A DNA stretch of 64,000 nucleotides from Cytobacillus purgationiresistens (GCF_030813235.1 NZ_JAUSUB010000022.1:1-64000), one strand, 5' to 3'. Positions 36,659 through 46,869 are shown, numbered from the stretch's first letter. Numbers and translations are program-made. The notes: generated by a model not told the origin, from the letters alone.

Positions 36659-38014
36659 TTATTGACCCTCCTTCGCGCTTTCTTCCTTTTGATATGCCCA
36701 GTCAAGAAGCTGTACCGTGTGAACGATTTGTTGATTACGGCCGTATTTTTCAACGCCAATAGCCATTTGTAGCATACAGCCTGGATTCCCCATCGAAATC
36801 ATCTCTACATCAGCAGGGACATTTTCCATTTTGCTTTCAAGTACAGCACCAGCCATTTCAGGATTGGTAATATTGTATATTCCTGCACTGCCGCAGCATC
36901 GATCCGCATTTGGCATATGCACCATTTCTACACCTGGAATATCAAGAAGAATATCCCGCGGTTCTTGTCTAACCCCTTGACCATGTGCTAAGTGGCAGGC
37001 ATCATGATACGTAATGCGCTTGTTGATTTCCGCTTTTGGCTTCTCATATCCCGTGTCATGAAGGAATTTGGATATATCCTCTACCTTCTCAGAAAACTTC
37101 TCTGCTCTTTCTTTCCATTCAGGCTCTTCTCGGAATAATTCTTCATATTCCTTCATCATACAGCCGCATCCAGCAGCATTAACGATAATTTTTTCTGAGT
37201 CTTCAAATGCCTCAATGTTTTGCTTAGCAAGCTTTCTGCCCATTTCGCGATCTCCGGCATGAACATGAAGTGCACCGCAGCAAGTTTGGTTTTTGGGGAT
37301 TACGACAGCACTGCCATTTTTAGTTAAGACGTTGATGGTAGATTCATTGATGTCGCTGAACATCACATCCATTACACATCCAGTCAACATCGCAACTTCT
37401 CTCTTCGTCTCGCCTTTTGCTTTGATGACATTTTCCGATTTATATTTCTTTTTAATCGGTTTTTTCACTTCAGGCATAATCGCTTCCATTTCAACGAGGT
37501 GTTTAGGCATGACCTGAATTAACTTCGTTCTTCTCACGAGTGTCTGCATACCGCTCTTTTGATAAAATTTTAATAGTCCACCCAGTGAATTTAAACGGCT
37601 ATCATGTGGGAAAATGCCGCGCAGAAACAGCTTGCTTACCGCTCCCTGCCATCCAGTTAAAGGCATCGCCTGACGCACCTGCCCCCGGGCTTCTTCTATT
37701 AAACCGCCTACATCCACATCAGCAGGGCATGCCGTTGTACATGCTCGACAATCTAAACAAGCAAATACAGGATCCATGAATTGTTCATTTACTGAGAGCT
37801 TTCCTTCAGCAACAGACTTAATCAGATACACTCGCCCACGTGGAGAATGCTGTTCCTGTCCTGTCTGCTCATAGGTTGGACATGATTCCAGACACATTCC
37901 GCAATGCACACAATCCGCCCATTTATTCTCATCTGGCGGGTCGTTCCAAAGATAGTTGCTTAAGCTGTTTGTACAGGGTGGACTTTGCTTTAATTCCTGC
38001 TCAGGTTTACTCAC
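36659..38014 (-). CDS. glcF: Glycolate oxidase iron-sulfur subunit GlcF
   Basis: 451 residues. Two 4Fe-4S ferredoxin motifs, CVHCGMCLESCPTYEQTG and CLDCRACTTACPADVD, lie near residues 36-105. The two CCG modules follow: TCCGALHVHAGD and DRCCGSAGIYN, plus CMLQMAIG. It carries electrons from the flavin subunits. The N-terminus is free of membrane helices. It sits between GlcE and GlcD genes, with no gap on either side. Confidence 0.94.
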   Translation of the reverse strand: MSKPEQELKQSPPCTNSLSNYLWNDPPDENKWADCVHCGMCLESCPTYEQTGQEQHSPRGRVYLIKSVAEGKLSVNEQFMDPVFACLDCRACTTACPADVDVGGLIEEARGQVRQAMPLTGWQGAVSKLFLRGIFPHDSRLNSLGGLLKFYQKSGMQTLVRRTKLIQVMPKHLVEMEAIMPEVKKPIKKKYKSENVIKAKGETKREVAMLTGCVMDVMFSDINESTINVLTKNGSAVVIPKNQTCCGALHVHAGDREMGRKLAKQNIEAFEDSEKIIVNAAGCGCMMKEYEELFREEPEWKERAEKFSEKVEDISKFLHDTGYEKPKAEINKRITYHDACHLAHGQGVRQEPRDILLDIPGVEMVHMPNADRCCGSAGIYNITNPEMAGAVLESKMENVPADVEMISMGNPGCMLQMAIGVEKYGRNQQIVHTVQLLDWAYQKEESAKEGQ

Positions 38015-39337
38015 CTAGATCCCTCCTATATATCTGTTCCTATTTAATATTCGATTGGGATCAACTTTTAACTTAATCCCTTCAAACAGGAAAAATGCGG
38101 CTGGCTTCGGCCCCCAAATATCGGTCTGTTTACGCTGTTCAAACGGCAAATGCCTGATAATCGCGTATCCTTGATGCTTCTGAGCTATATTCCTGACTTT
38201 TTCAATTGCGTCTCTGACATCGTTTGCTACGCCATTTATGTACATATTCATGATGCCATGACCGAGACCTCCATGGGCCTGAATCGTTACGTTGTTCGTA
38301 TCTTGTATCAGCTCACAATCTTTTAAAATGGAAAGTATATTCATATTAATTGTACCTATTTTTAAAACAGTCTCAGATCTAAACTGAGAGTCTACTTTGT
38401 TTCCATTGGGCAATAAATGATAGAAAGACTGCCAAAATTGCACGCTTTCCTCCCCTTTTAATCGCCTTAATTTTATGCCATCTTTCATTAAACCTTGGAT
38501 GAACTCTTCCTGATAGCTGACGGATTTTTCAACATCTTCAAAGCTCATAACCAATGAATACGACTTCTCTCCTGTCATTCTTTCCATCAGCTCCGGATTG
38601 ATCAGCTCAAAGCATACTGGTTCAATCGTTGAATCCAATACCCTCACACTTAGATTCTTGATGCTTCCCATGTCGCTAATTGGAAAAGAAATGATCATTG
38701 TTGATTCTGCCTTTGTAATTGGACGCAATTTGATCGTCACTTCGGAAATGACACCAATCGTCCCCATAGAACCGATAAATAATTTATTCATATCGTATCC
38801 CGCTACATTCTTAACTACCTTTCCTCCTGAACGAATAATCGTTCCGTCCGGGTAAATCATGCGCAGGCCAATGACTGCATCTCTAGCTGCTCCATAACCC
38901 AGCCTTTTGGGACCACTATCGTTACTAGAAACTAAACCGCCAATGGTCGTTTGCTCTGGCAAGAATGGATCCAAGGCAATTCTTTGGCTGTATGCCTTTA
39001 AATGATCTTGAATTTCTTGAAAAGGAGTTCCCGCCTTCACAGTTATTGTCATATCTCCTGGATGATGTTCAACAATCCCCGTATATTTCTCTAACGATAA
39101 TAGAATATCCGCTCGTTCATTCATACCGCCATAACCTCTTTTTGTTCCAGCTCCCATGATGTTTACAGTAAAACTGTTTTCTGTAGCAAACTTTAATATC
39201 GCCACGATTTCATTCTCATTATTAGGGAAAACAGTCATTGCACCTGAGTTTCCATATGGATGGGCTGTTTCAGCAGTATCCTTTATTTGATCTGCCTTCA
39301 AGAGGATTTGTAATTTTTCTAGATTTGCTGTAATCAA
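38015..39337 (-). CDS. glcE: Second FAD-binding glycolate oxidase subunit (GlcE-like)
   Basis: 440 residues. FAD motifs: NIMGAGTKRGYGGM, QTTIGGLVSSNDSGPKRLGY and SGGKVVKNVAGYDMNK. It is somewhat longer than E. coli GlcE (about 350). First gene of the glcE-glcF-glcD set; its stop is directly followed by the glcF start. An AAAC-N3-GTTT motif precedes it by about 30 bases. The symbol follows its position and similarity; it could be called a paralog of GlcD. Confidence 0.85.
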   Translation of the reverse strand: MITANLEKLQILLKADQIKDTAETAHPYGNSGAMTVFPNNENEIVAILKFATENSFTVNIMGAGTKRGYGGMNERADILLSLEKYTGIVEHHPGDMTITVKAGTPFQEIQDHLKAYSQRIALDPFLPEQTTIGGLVSSNDSGPKRLGYGAARDAVIGLRMIYPDGTIIRSGGKVVKNVAGYDMNKLFIGSMGTIGVISEVTIKLRPITKAESTMIISFPISDMGSIKNLSVRVLDSTIEPVCFELINPELMERMTGEKSYSLVMSFEDVEKSVSYQEEFIQGLMKDGIKLRRLKGEESVQFWQSFYHLLPNGNKVDSQFRSETVLKIGTINMNILSILKDCELIQDTNNVTIQAHGGLGHGIMNMYINGVANDVRDAIEKVRNIAQKHQGYAIIRHLPFEQRKQTDIWGPKPAAFFLFEGIKLKVDPNRILNRNRYIGGI

Positions 39338-39364
39338 TGTCGATCACCTCCGCTGTTTTGTAAT

Positions 39365-39380
39365 AACAAACACCGTTTCT
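39365..39380. promoter_or_regulatory. AAAC-N3-GTTT palindromic motif upstream of glcE
   Basis: AACAAACACCGTTTCT lies 28 bases ahead of the glcE start and 15 bases after the end of the GntR gene. It is nearly the same as the motif upstream of glcB. Confidence 0.45.
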
Positions 39381-39395
39381 ATTTTGTCGCAAAAA

Positions 39396-40088
39396 TTAAT
39401 ACTGCTGAAAAATCCTCTTTTGTAACAGTTCTTCAACAAAACTTAAATGCTCAATCATTAAGTTATGGGCTTGGTTGGCATCCTTTTCCTCTATTGCTCG
39501 GAAAATTGTAAAATGCTGCTCGTTAATGGTTTGAACAATTGCTGGCTGAGATTGAATGAATTGATGGAAATCAACCATCGACTTCTTCAATGTTGTGGAG
39601 ATGAATTCAATAAAATGAATCATGATTGTGTTACCAGCTGCTTCTGCAATAGCCAAATGGAATAAATAATCCGATTCCCATCCTTCTGCTGTTGGATTAG
39701 TAAGCAGATGATTCATTTTTTCGACGTTTAGCTCTGTTCGGTTAAGCGCTGCCATTTCAGCCAGGCCCGCTTCCACCATTTTTCTCGCTTGAAAAAGCTC
39801 TTGAATATCCTTAATTCCAGGCAAAAGATGACTCCTTGTAAACAGCTTGGAAGAATCAAAGCCAAGTATATAAGTTCCTTCCCCTTGCTTTACATGAACA
39901 AGCCCTTTACCTTGTAATGCAGCCATTGCATCTCTGACTGCCGATCGGCCTACACCGAAAGCTTCACAAAGTTCCCGTACAGAAGGCAGCTTTTCTCCCG
40001 CTGCGAATGAACCTTCTTCAATCATGTTCTCGATTTTCTCTGCGACAATCTCAGAGATTTTTCTTGTTGAAATCTTTTCTGCCTTCAA
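39396..40088 (-). CDS. FadR-type GntR-family regulator (GlcC/LutR-like)
   Basis: About 230 residues from TTG 40088, picked by GGAAGGTGG 7 bases upstream (MKAEKISTRKISEIV). The winged helix has LPSVRELCEAFGVGRSAVRD and KGLVHVKQGEGTYIL. The C-terminal all-helical FCD domain binds carboxylate and metal through H/D residues (HLAIAEAAGN, HLSFVEELL). The gene is just upstream of the glycolate oxidase genes on the same strand. It probably senses glycolate, lactate or glyoxylate. The locus thus has two regulators, this one and IclR. Confidence 0.88.
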   Translation of the reverse strand: MKAEKISTRKISEIVAEKIENMIEEGSFAAGEKLPSVRELCEAFGVGRSAVRDAMAALQGKGLVHVKQGEGTYILGFDSSKLFTRSHLLPGIKDIQELFQARKMVEAGLAEMAALNRTELNVEKMNHLLTNPTAEGWESDYLFHLAIAEAAGNTIMIHFIEFISTTLKKSMVDFHQFIQSQPAIVQTINEQHFTIFRAIEEKDANQAHNLMIEHLSFVEELLQKRIFQQY

Positions 40089-40270
40089 GAAGTAACCACC
40101 TTCCTTTTCAGACATCACATATCTGATAAGTTAATATTATTTAAACATTCCGAAAACAAAATTGCAATGATTATTTAGAATTAACTGAATGTTTTGGTTG
40201 GGTTGTATTTATTTTTAGATTTTGGGGAGGGATGTAGTTTATTATATGAGGAAAAAAGGGTAGTGATAAG

Positions 40271-41062
40271 ATGTTTTTGAAAGATTTCAGAATAAGCTTA
40301 CGTATGAGACAGACAGAAGCATTACTGCGGAGAATTCGAGAAGAACACCCATTACATACAACTATTTTAGAAGACTTGAGAAAATTATCTGCTGGTTATA
40401 ATGGGGAGAAAAACACCCAATATTATTTAGATTTTTTCGAAGAACCTCTCATTTACCATAATATTCAGTTGGAAGAAATTCACTCATTTTTTCAAATTGA
40501 TTTTCGCCTGATTCACCCTCGCTTTGTCTTTATTTTTGAATGTAAAAATATCTTTGGTGAGCTCCAGTTCGATTCCACATTTAATCAAATGATTCGAACA
40601 ACGAATGAAAAGTCAGAAGCTTTGCTGATCGTATTTCTCAAGGTGTCATTAAAGGCGATTATAAAACTAAACAACAAGTCATCCATATTACTCGTATCCT
40701 AGAAAGGTGGGAAACTTTATGTAAACACCATCAAAAAGAAATTGGGAATCAAAAAGAAATGAGAAAAATTAAATAGTTGCTGTTAACATTGTAAAGACAA
40801 TGCCAATGTTTTGATGAAATACGGAATCTCTGAGGGTGAGCTAATAAGAGGAATTAAATGTCCCAAATGTGATTGATTTGCGATGAAGAGAGAGCGGTTA
40901 GGATGGCATTGCCCACATTGCGGCTTGACTGATTGTATCAGTCACGAAAGCGCACTCGTGGACTACTTCTTACTAATTAAACCAACGATCATCACAAAGG
41001 AGTTCAGGAAATTCACTTATCGACGTTTAGCGCCTCAAAACTACTCTCTAGAATGGAAATAA
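40271..41062 (+). pseudogene. Decayed NERD-domain nuclease with C-terminal zinc ribbon
   Basis: The 5' part (from ATG 40271) is a NERD domain: AGYNGEKNTQYYLDFF and FVFIFECKNIFGELQFD. After about 40620 the frame is lost; a second piece reads ADRISQGVIKGDYKTKQQ. A third piece gives GISEGELIRGIKCPKCD, a stop, then GWHCPHCGLTDCISHESAL and a helix to TAA 41060. The C-x2-C...C-x2-C pairs form the zinc ribbon these proteins share. At least two frameshifts and one nonsense codon. Confidence 0.75.
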
Positions 41063-41308
41063 AGAATCACGAAAAAATTATGGTAATGAATTAGTAATGA
41101 AAATGATGATAAAAGATAACATCTGGAGTTAGATTTAGTGGTTTTGTTTGACTTTTTTCTAATTCTACCGTGCTTTTGTGCTGAAATTGATTTTATTTAT
41201 ATTTGAGACTATTTTTGATGTGGATATTAGTGGGTTTTACTGTTTTATTAGTCACCTGAAGCTTCTTTTTAGTCACTCTCTTTATTTTAAGCGCTCACTA
41301 TACAACCA

Positions 41309-41345
41309 AAAAACGCCCGCGCTCTTCCAAAGCGGGCATTTTCCA
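41309..41345. terminator. Bidirectional terminator between the NERD relic and cwlO-like gene
   Basis: GCCCGC/GCGGGC stem flanked by A-rich and T-rich runs, so usable on both strands. Confidence 0.65.
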
Positions 41346-41375
41346 AGTTTACGCAGCACACAAAGGTGGTATATA

Positions 41376-41408
41376 AAAACAAACAGCCCGACCAAATTGG
41401 CCAGGCTG
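41376..41408 (-). terminator. Terminator of the NlpC/P60 hydrolase gene
   Basis: CAGCCCGACC / GGCCAGGCTG imperfect stem followed by TGTTTGTTTTT on the minus strand, about 15 bases after the stop. Confidence 0.75.
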
Positions 41409-41425
41409 CATTTAGAAATCTATGA

Positions 41426-42679
41426 TTATCTGATACGGTTTACACGGCCATTGAATGTATCTGCCCAGTATCCGCTAGACATGTTAGCAATAGCAACACC
41501 TGAATTACTTTGTGATCCAATGAATCGTCCGCCACCGATGTAGATACCAACGTGTCCATCTTTTTTGTAAGTGTCAAAGAATACTAGATCACCAGGTTGC
41601 ATTTGGCTTGCAGGGACTGGAGTTCCTTGGTTCTTTAATGCATCAGTAGACGCACCTACGCTGTATCCTCCTTGAGCAAATGCCCAGTGAACAAATCCAG
41701 AGCAATCGAAGCGTCCAGCTGCTACGTCTGCTGCTGTTCTTCCGCCACCGAATACATAAACAGAGTTGCCAATGAATCTATTTCCAGCGCTGATGACTGA
41801 GCTCATGCCGCCGCTGCCTTTAGATACTACAGGCGCTGCTGTTGATTGTTTGCTGCTGCTGCTGCCGCCTGTAGATTTAACTGAAGTTGGTGCAGAGCTT
41901 GCATTAGAAGATGTAGCAACAGTTGCTACTGCTGTTTGAGCTGCCATACTTCTTTCAATTTCAGCTTGCATTGCAGCAAGGTCGCTGTCTTTTGTTTGAA
42001 GCTTAGATTTTTTATCAGCTGCAACCGTCTCTTTATCTTTTAATTCTTGTTTAAGCTTATCGTTTTGTTTCTTTTGATCTTGCATTTGAGCACGCATGCC
42101 CTCAAGATCTGTCATTTTAGTATTAAGACCAGCTAGCTCAGTATCAACTGTGCTTTTCTTTTCTTCTACTTCTTTTTTGTCAGCATCATGCTGTAATAAT
42201 AGATCTTGGTCAGCTTCGACGATCTTTGTAATTGCACCTACACGGTCAATGAAATCACTGAAGCTTGTGGCGCCAAGTAATACATCAATGTAGCCAACGT
42301 TTGTGCCGCCGCTCTCTTGGAATGCAAGTGCGCGTTCTTTTAATACAACCGCACGCTTATCAATACGCTCTTGAATTACTGCGATTTCTGCTTCAAGCTT
42401 CTTGATTTTTTCTTTTGTGTCTTTAATGCTATTTTCAGTTTCAGCAATTATTTTGTCATTATCGATCATTGCTTGGTCAACTTTTTTAATTTGATCTTCA
42501 AGTTTACCTAATTCAGCTAAGACTGTTGCTAGTTCTTTTTCTGCTTTTGATAGATTTGATTGGATGTCAGAGCGTTCCTTTTTAATATTATCAATAGATT
42601 CTGCACTTACTGATGGTAGTGCGAAAGCTCCTAGGCCTAGCATAATCGTTGTGTTTAAAGCTACTATTTTCTTCTTCAC
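41426..42679 (-). CDS. CwlO-like peptidoglycan hydrolase (coiled coil plus NlpC/P60)
   Basis: 417 residues. The signal peptide ends near SVSAES (about residue 28). A long coiled coil fills residues 28-240. A Ser/Ala/Thr linker (about 245-285) follows. The NlpC/P60 endopeptidase then has catalytic Cys in GRFDCSGFVHWAF, His in KKDGHVGIYIG and a further polar residue near QSNSGVAI. This is the design of B. subtilis CwlO and streptococcal PcsB, D,L-endopeptidases of cell elongation switched on by FtsEX. A 290-base leader/promoter precedes it. Confidence 0.9.
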   Translation of the reverse strand: MKKKIVALNTTIMLGLGAFALPSVSAESIDNIKKERSDIQSNLSKAEKELATVLAELGKLEDQIKKVDQAMIDNDKIIAETENSIKDTKEKIKKLEAEIAVIQERIDKRAVVLKERALAFQESGGTNVGYIDVLLGATSFSDFIDRVGAITKIVEADQDLLLQHDADKKEVEEKKSTVDTELAGLNTKMTDLEGMRAQMQDQKKQNDKLKQELKDKETVAADKKSKLQTKDSDLAAMQAEIERSMAAQTAVATVATSSNASSAPTSVKSTGGSSSSKQSTAAPVVSKGSGGMSSVISAGNRFIGNSVYVFGGGRTAADVAAGRFDCSGFVHWAFAQGGYSVGASTDALKNQGTPVPASQMQPGDLVFFDTYKKDGHVGIYIGGGRFIGSQSNSGVAIANMSSGYWADTFNGRVNRIR

Positions 42680-42943
42680 TCATTTTCCCCTGCTTTCTCT
42701 CTAATTATTTCTTTTTTCGACACATATGTATGTTAAGTAAGTTTCGTTATGTTTTAAAGTTCTATGTATTTACTAAAAATGTGACAAATTAAACGGTATA
42801 ATAGTCTTTACAAATTGGATTATAACATCACTATTTGACAATTAGGTAATAGCAACATTACAAATATATTACTAAACCGACACAAAACATCATTTTTTTC
42901 ATTATTATGAATATTCACACATACTTTTATCCTATTTTTTTTC

Positions 42944-42988
42944 ATAAAAAAGCAGAAATAAGAAGCTAGTTTCTAGCTTCTTATTTCT
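42944..42988 (-). terminator. Terminator overlapping the SNF2 gene end
   Basis: AGAAATAAGAAGCTAG pairs with CTAGCTTCTTATTTCT across 3 bases. The gene's stop codon (42973-42975) is inside the stem, and TTTTTTATG follows on the minus strand. Confidence 0.85.
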
Positions 42989-45900
42989 AAAATATCCTTT
43001 ATATCCTGCTCCGAAAGCGCGGCAGTTGATTGACGATCTACATCAATAATTTCCTCTATTAAAGCTCGCTTCTTATCTTGTAGCTCATCAATCTTTTCCT
43101 CTATTGTTCCTCCGGATAATAATTTTATAACCTGAACATCATTCTTCTGGCCCATACGATAGGCACGATCAGCTGCCTGCTCTTCCACTGCTGGGTTCCA
43201 CCAAAGATCATAAAGGATAACCGTATCTGCACCAGTTAGATTTAATCCTGTGCCTCCAGCTTTCAATGAGATAAGAAAAACATCATTTTCACCAGAATTA
43301 AATCTATTACACATTTCTACCCGTTCATGTGCAGGTGTTTGTCCATCAAGGTAAAAGAATGACCTACCTTCATTTGCAAGTTCTTTCCCTATCAAATCCA
43401 GCATCTTTGTAAACTGGGAAAAAACAAGGACTCTCCTGCCTGAAAGCTTAGATTCTCGAAGAATCTTCAGCAGCTCTTCAAACTTGGCAGAACTGCCTTT
43501 ATAGCCATCTACAAATAGTGCTGGATGACAGCAGATTTGCCTTAACCTAGTTAAGCCCGCTAAAATTCTAATGCGGTTTTTCTTTAACGTCTGTTTATTT
43601 AAATGTTTAAGCGTATCATGACGCAACTTAGCTAAGTAGGCCGCATATAGTTTTTTTTGCTCTGGCAGTAAATTGACTAACTCAATCGACTCTATTTTTT
43701 TAGGGAATTCTGAGAGGACATCCGCTTTCATCCTTCTTAACATGAATGGCCGAACGATACGGGAAATTTTTTGCCTGCTTAATTGACTAAATTCTTTTAA
43801 CCCTAAGAATAGCTCTGGAAACACCACATGGAAAATCGACCATAATTCTTCCTGTGAATTTTCTATTGGTGTCCCAGTCAATGCAAAGCGGGTTCCAGCT
43901 TTAAGTTTCTTTACAGCTTTAGCTGTTTCTGTTATAGGGTTTTTAAAACTTTGTGCTTCATCAAATATAATGGTATGAAAGGTTTGTCTCTCATACCATT
44001 TAATGTCCTTACGAAGCAATGGATAGGATGTAATCATTACATCAACATTTTTCACTTCCTGTTGAAGCAGGCTCCGCTGGTCCTTCCTTCCATCCATGAT
44101 GACTGCTTGGATATCAGGTGCAAATTGTAGAAATTCACTTATCCAGTTATAGGTTACCGAAGAGGGACATACAATGAGCGCAGGCTGCTTGCTTTCACGA
44201 ATCTCATTAACCTCAGATAAAATAAATGCGATTGCCTGCAATGTTTTCCCAAGTCCCATATCATCTGCAAGAACGCCGCCAAAACGATGATGAGCAATCA
44301 TTTTCATCCAATTGAACCCTTCTTTTTGATAATTTCTGAGCGTATGTTCTAATTCATTGGGTAAAGGGAATAACTGTTTTCCTGGGTGATAAAGCGCTTG
44401 TAAAAACTCTCTAAAAGAACTTTCAAATTCCAAGACTGATTCACTTGCTTGATTTAGCTGCTGGATGCCTCGAATTAACGGTACGTCCATCCATGCAGAT
44501 AAATCCTCTTGCTGAATTGGTGCGGCCTCAAGAAAGCGTTGAATTTCTGCAAATTCTCTAGCTTCAAGTGAAAAAAGTGTGCCATTTCGCAAGCGATAAT
44601 ATCTTCGTTTTTCATCAAGTGCCACCAGGACATCTCGGATTTCCTGCTCTGGAATTCCTGCAATATTAAACTTAAATTCTAACCAGTTTGTTCGTTCTTT
44701 TTTGATTCTCACGCTAATTTTCGGCTTCGGATTCTCTTTGAAAATCCGATTTCTAATTGCTGTAGTCGCATAAACCTGAACTAATTTTTGCAATTTGGGA
44801 AGGATATGATATAAAAATTGATATTCCAACTCTTCATTGTGAAGAAAATATCCTTCATCCGTTTTTGTAAAAGATCCCTCTTCCATCAGCTCTAAAATTG
44901 CCGCCTCTTTTTCAAGGTCCCTAAAGACCATCACTTTAGAATGACCTTCGTTTTCTTTAGCCGGATTCATCACATGATTACCATAATGAAACTCCAGACT
45001 CGCTAATAAGCGATGACTTAGTCTATCTAAATAGAACTTCGCTTTAAGCGGGGACTTAACAAACTGAACTGAGATCTCTTTCGAAATATGTACTTCGCCA
45101 AGCTGTCTTAAGCCCGGTACAACCTTCTCAAGAAAAAAACCGATTTGCTCGCTAGGTATAGGAATCTCTTCTGCTCCCATTTTCTCAACCATCCGTTTTA
45201 ATTCCTTCAACCGGTTATAGTCGTTCTCAACAAGCTCATATAGCTCCCCTTCTATGAAAACAAGCTGATATTTTTCTAGAAGAATGAGTGTCTGCATGCC
45301 TCTTATCTTAAAATTAAAACCATCAGCTGAATCTTTTTCAAATAAAAAAGTAATTGGCAACTGGCTCTTTTTTACTTTTAACCGACCAAATTGTTTTGCT
45401 TCATACTGGAATTCCACATTCTCTATTGATTCCAATAATGGATATATCCGATTCCAGGAAGTTGGCAGGACCAACAAACTGTCCTCTGTACGATCGATTA
45501 CTTTTTCTTCGGTCCTCTCATCATTGATCATCTCATATAGAGATTGCATCAATTGATCAGTATTTTTTCGGAAACAATGCCGCTTAGAATCATATATAAA
45601 ATCATTGGACAATCTAAAGGGCTGATTATGATGAATGGCCTGGAGAAATGATCGAATATCTTTTACACGATGAACGCCGACATTCATTTTCAAACTAAAC
45701 AAATGATCTTCTACTGAGTTCGGTCGTAATTCACAAGTGACATTAGCCTCAAGGATTTTTCTATTTTCAAAATGATGCTGTTCGAATGAGGACCTCTTCT
45801 CTTTTTCTGAAAAGATGGAGATAATCTCACCTGTAATACCGGTTTGGTCCGCTGGATGCTGTCCTGTCGGGCGTTCATTCCCTTTCCGCTGATTCTTCAG

Positions 45901-46167
45901 AATAGTGATCAAAACGGCTGCTACATGCTGGCAATCCTTCTGAAACGATGCCAAGGTTGGGCAGCTGCAGGATGACTCAAAATCACCCGTTCCATCCTCC
46001 TTTATTAAGACACTAAAATCCTCTGACCCGGTAACCACTGCTTCACATTTATCTGATTCAAATGCTTGAAAAATAACTTTTTTAGAACGATAAAAAGCTT
46101 CTCCTCTTTTGTAGGAGACAGCCCCGCAACGTTCCATTATTATGTTCTGGCTTAAATGGATGTTCAA
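42973..46167 (-). CDS. SNF2-family helicase with SWIM zinc finger
   Basis: 1064 residues. SWIM zinc finger near residue 66: CSCPTLASFQKDCQH. Helicase core: DDMGLGKTLQAIAFIL (Walker A), ITSYPLL, IIFDEAQSFKN (motif II), ALTGTPIEN, RRVLVFSQFTKML, and the arginine motif ADRAYRMGQKNDV. The region in between is the SNF2-associated bacterial domain. A cytosolic DNA translocase; its exact task in Bacilli is not settled. Unusually near, a GNAT gene is on the same strand 90 bases upstream. Confidence 0.93.
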   Translation of the reverse strand: MNIHLSQNIIMERCGAVSYKRGEAFYRSKKVIFQAFESDKCEAVVTGSEDFSVLIKEDGTGDFESSCSCPTLASFQKDCQHVAAVLITILKNQRKGNERPTGQHPADQTGITGEIISIFSEKEKRSSFEQHHFENRKILEANVTCELRPNSVEDHLFSLKMNVGVHRVKDIRSFLQAIHHNQPFRLSNDFIYDSKRHCFRKNTDQLMQSLYEMINDERTEEKVIDRTEDSLLVLPTSWNRIYPLLESIENVEFQYEAKQFGRLKVKKSQLPITFLFEKDSADGFNFKIRGMQTLILLEKYQLVFIEGELYELVENDYNRLKELKRMVEKMGAEEIPIPSEQIGFFLEKVVPGLRQLGEVHISKEISVQFVKSPLKAKFYLDRLSHRLLASLEFHYGNHVMNPAKENEGHSKVMVFRDLEKEAAILELMEEGSFTKTDEGYFLHNEELEYQFLYHILPKLQKLVQVYATTAIRNRIFKENPKPKISVRIKKERTNWLEFKFNIAGIPEQEIRDVLVALDEKRRYYRLRNGTLFSLEAREFAEIQRFLEAAPIQQEDLSAWMDVPLIRGIQQLNQASESVLEFESSFREFLQALYHPGKQLFPLPNELEHTLRNYQKEGFNWMKMIAHHRFGGVLADDMGLGKTLQAIAFILSEVNEIRESKQPALIVCPSSVTYNWISEFLQFAPDIQAVIMDGRKDQRSLLQQEVKNVDVMITSYPLLRKDIKWYERQTFHTIIFDEAQSFKNPITETAKAVKKLKAGTRFALTGTPIENSQEELWSIFHVVFPELFLGLKEFSQLSRQKISRIVRPFMLRRMKADVLSEFPKKIESIELVNLLPEQKKLYAAYLAKLRHDTLKHLNKQTLKKNRIRILAGLTRLRQICCHPALFVDGYKGSSAKFEELLKILRESKLSGRRVLVFSQFTKMLDLIGKELANEGRSFFYLDGQTPAHERVEMCNRFNSGENDVFLISLKAGGTGLNLTGADTVILYDLWWNPAVEEQAADRAYRMGQKNDVQVIKLLSGGTIEEKIDELQDKKRALIEEIIDVDRQSTAALSEQDIKDILEIRS

Positions 46168-46258
46168 ATGAAATGACTCCCTCCCACTGAATAAATCTGC
46201 TCAGCAAGATTGTTTTGCTTTAATTATATCATTATTGCCTTACACAAACTCAAAATAA

Positions 46259-46660
46259 TCAACCAGACTGATTTTCGCGATTTCGCAAGATCATTCCGTT
46301 TGACTTTGCCATTCCTACCTTTTCATAAAAGGACTGCAACTCCGCATCACACATGAGATCAATCATGTAAATACCATCAAGTTCTTTCATCATCCTATGT
46401 AAAAGCTCTTTGCCAATTCCCTGCTGCTTATATTCAGGCAGTACTTCCAATAAAGGAATGTAGGCAGATAGGATACCATCGCTGATTGCCGTAATAAAAC
46501 CAACCACTTGATCCTCCTCCTCATTCACCGCAACGATAGCTTTATAGCTCCTTTTCAACAGCTTTAAATGTGTAGCACAATTGGGAGGGTTGGGCCAGTC
46601 GACAAAAAATCCATTTAACATCTGTTCTGTCAAACCTTCAGTACTATGCATGTATTTCAT
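46259..46660 (-). CDS. GNAT-family N-acetyltransferase
   Basis: 133 residues. Acetyl-CoA site: LEVLPEYKQQGIGKELLHRM (motif A, Q/R-x-x-G-x-G form), preceded by VVGFITAI. The C-terminal beta strand is at YEKVGMAKSNGMIL. The substrate is unknown. Confidence 0.88.
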   Translation of the reverse strand: MKYMHSTEGLTEQMLNGFFVDWPNPPNCATHLKLLKRSYKAIVAVNEEEDQVVGFITAISDGILSAYIPLLEVLPEYKQQGIGKELLHRMMKELDGIYMIDLMCDAELQSFYEKVGMAKSNGMILRNRENQSG

Positions 46661-46869
46661 TTGATATCACTCCTTTGGTCTACAAGATTATTTCAATATT
46701 AATAGAAGTAATCCCTTCTAAAAAAATTCACTAGCTACTGCTGCGGATGAACAATCTCATATTATATAGTAGAAACTCGTCATGAATATACGCGGTCCAT
46801 TTATATAACCAAAAGGCAGCAATGCTAAGAACCGTATAAATAACAGTAGGACCAAGCATTGAGGACATA

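Noticed and set aside
42680..42972. Possible WalR box in the CwlO-like promoter
   Set aside because: The best match to TGTWAH-N5-TGTWAH has several mismatches; too weak to report.
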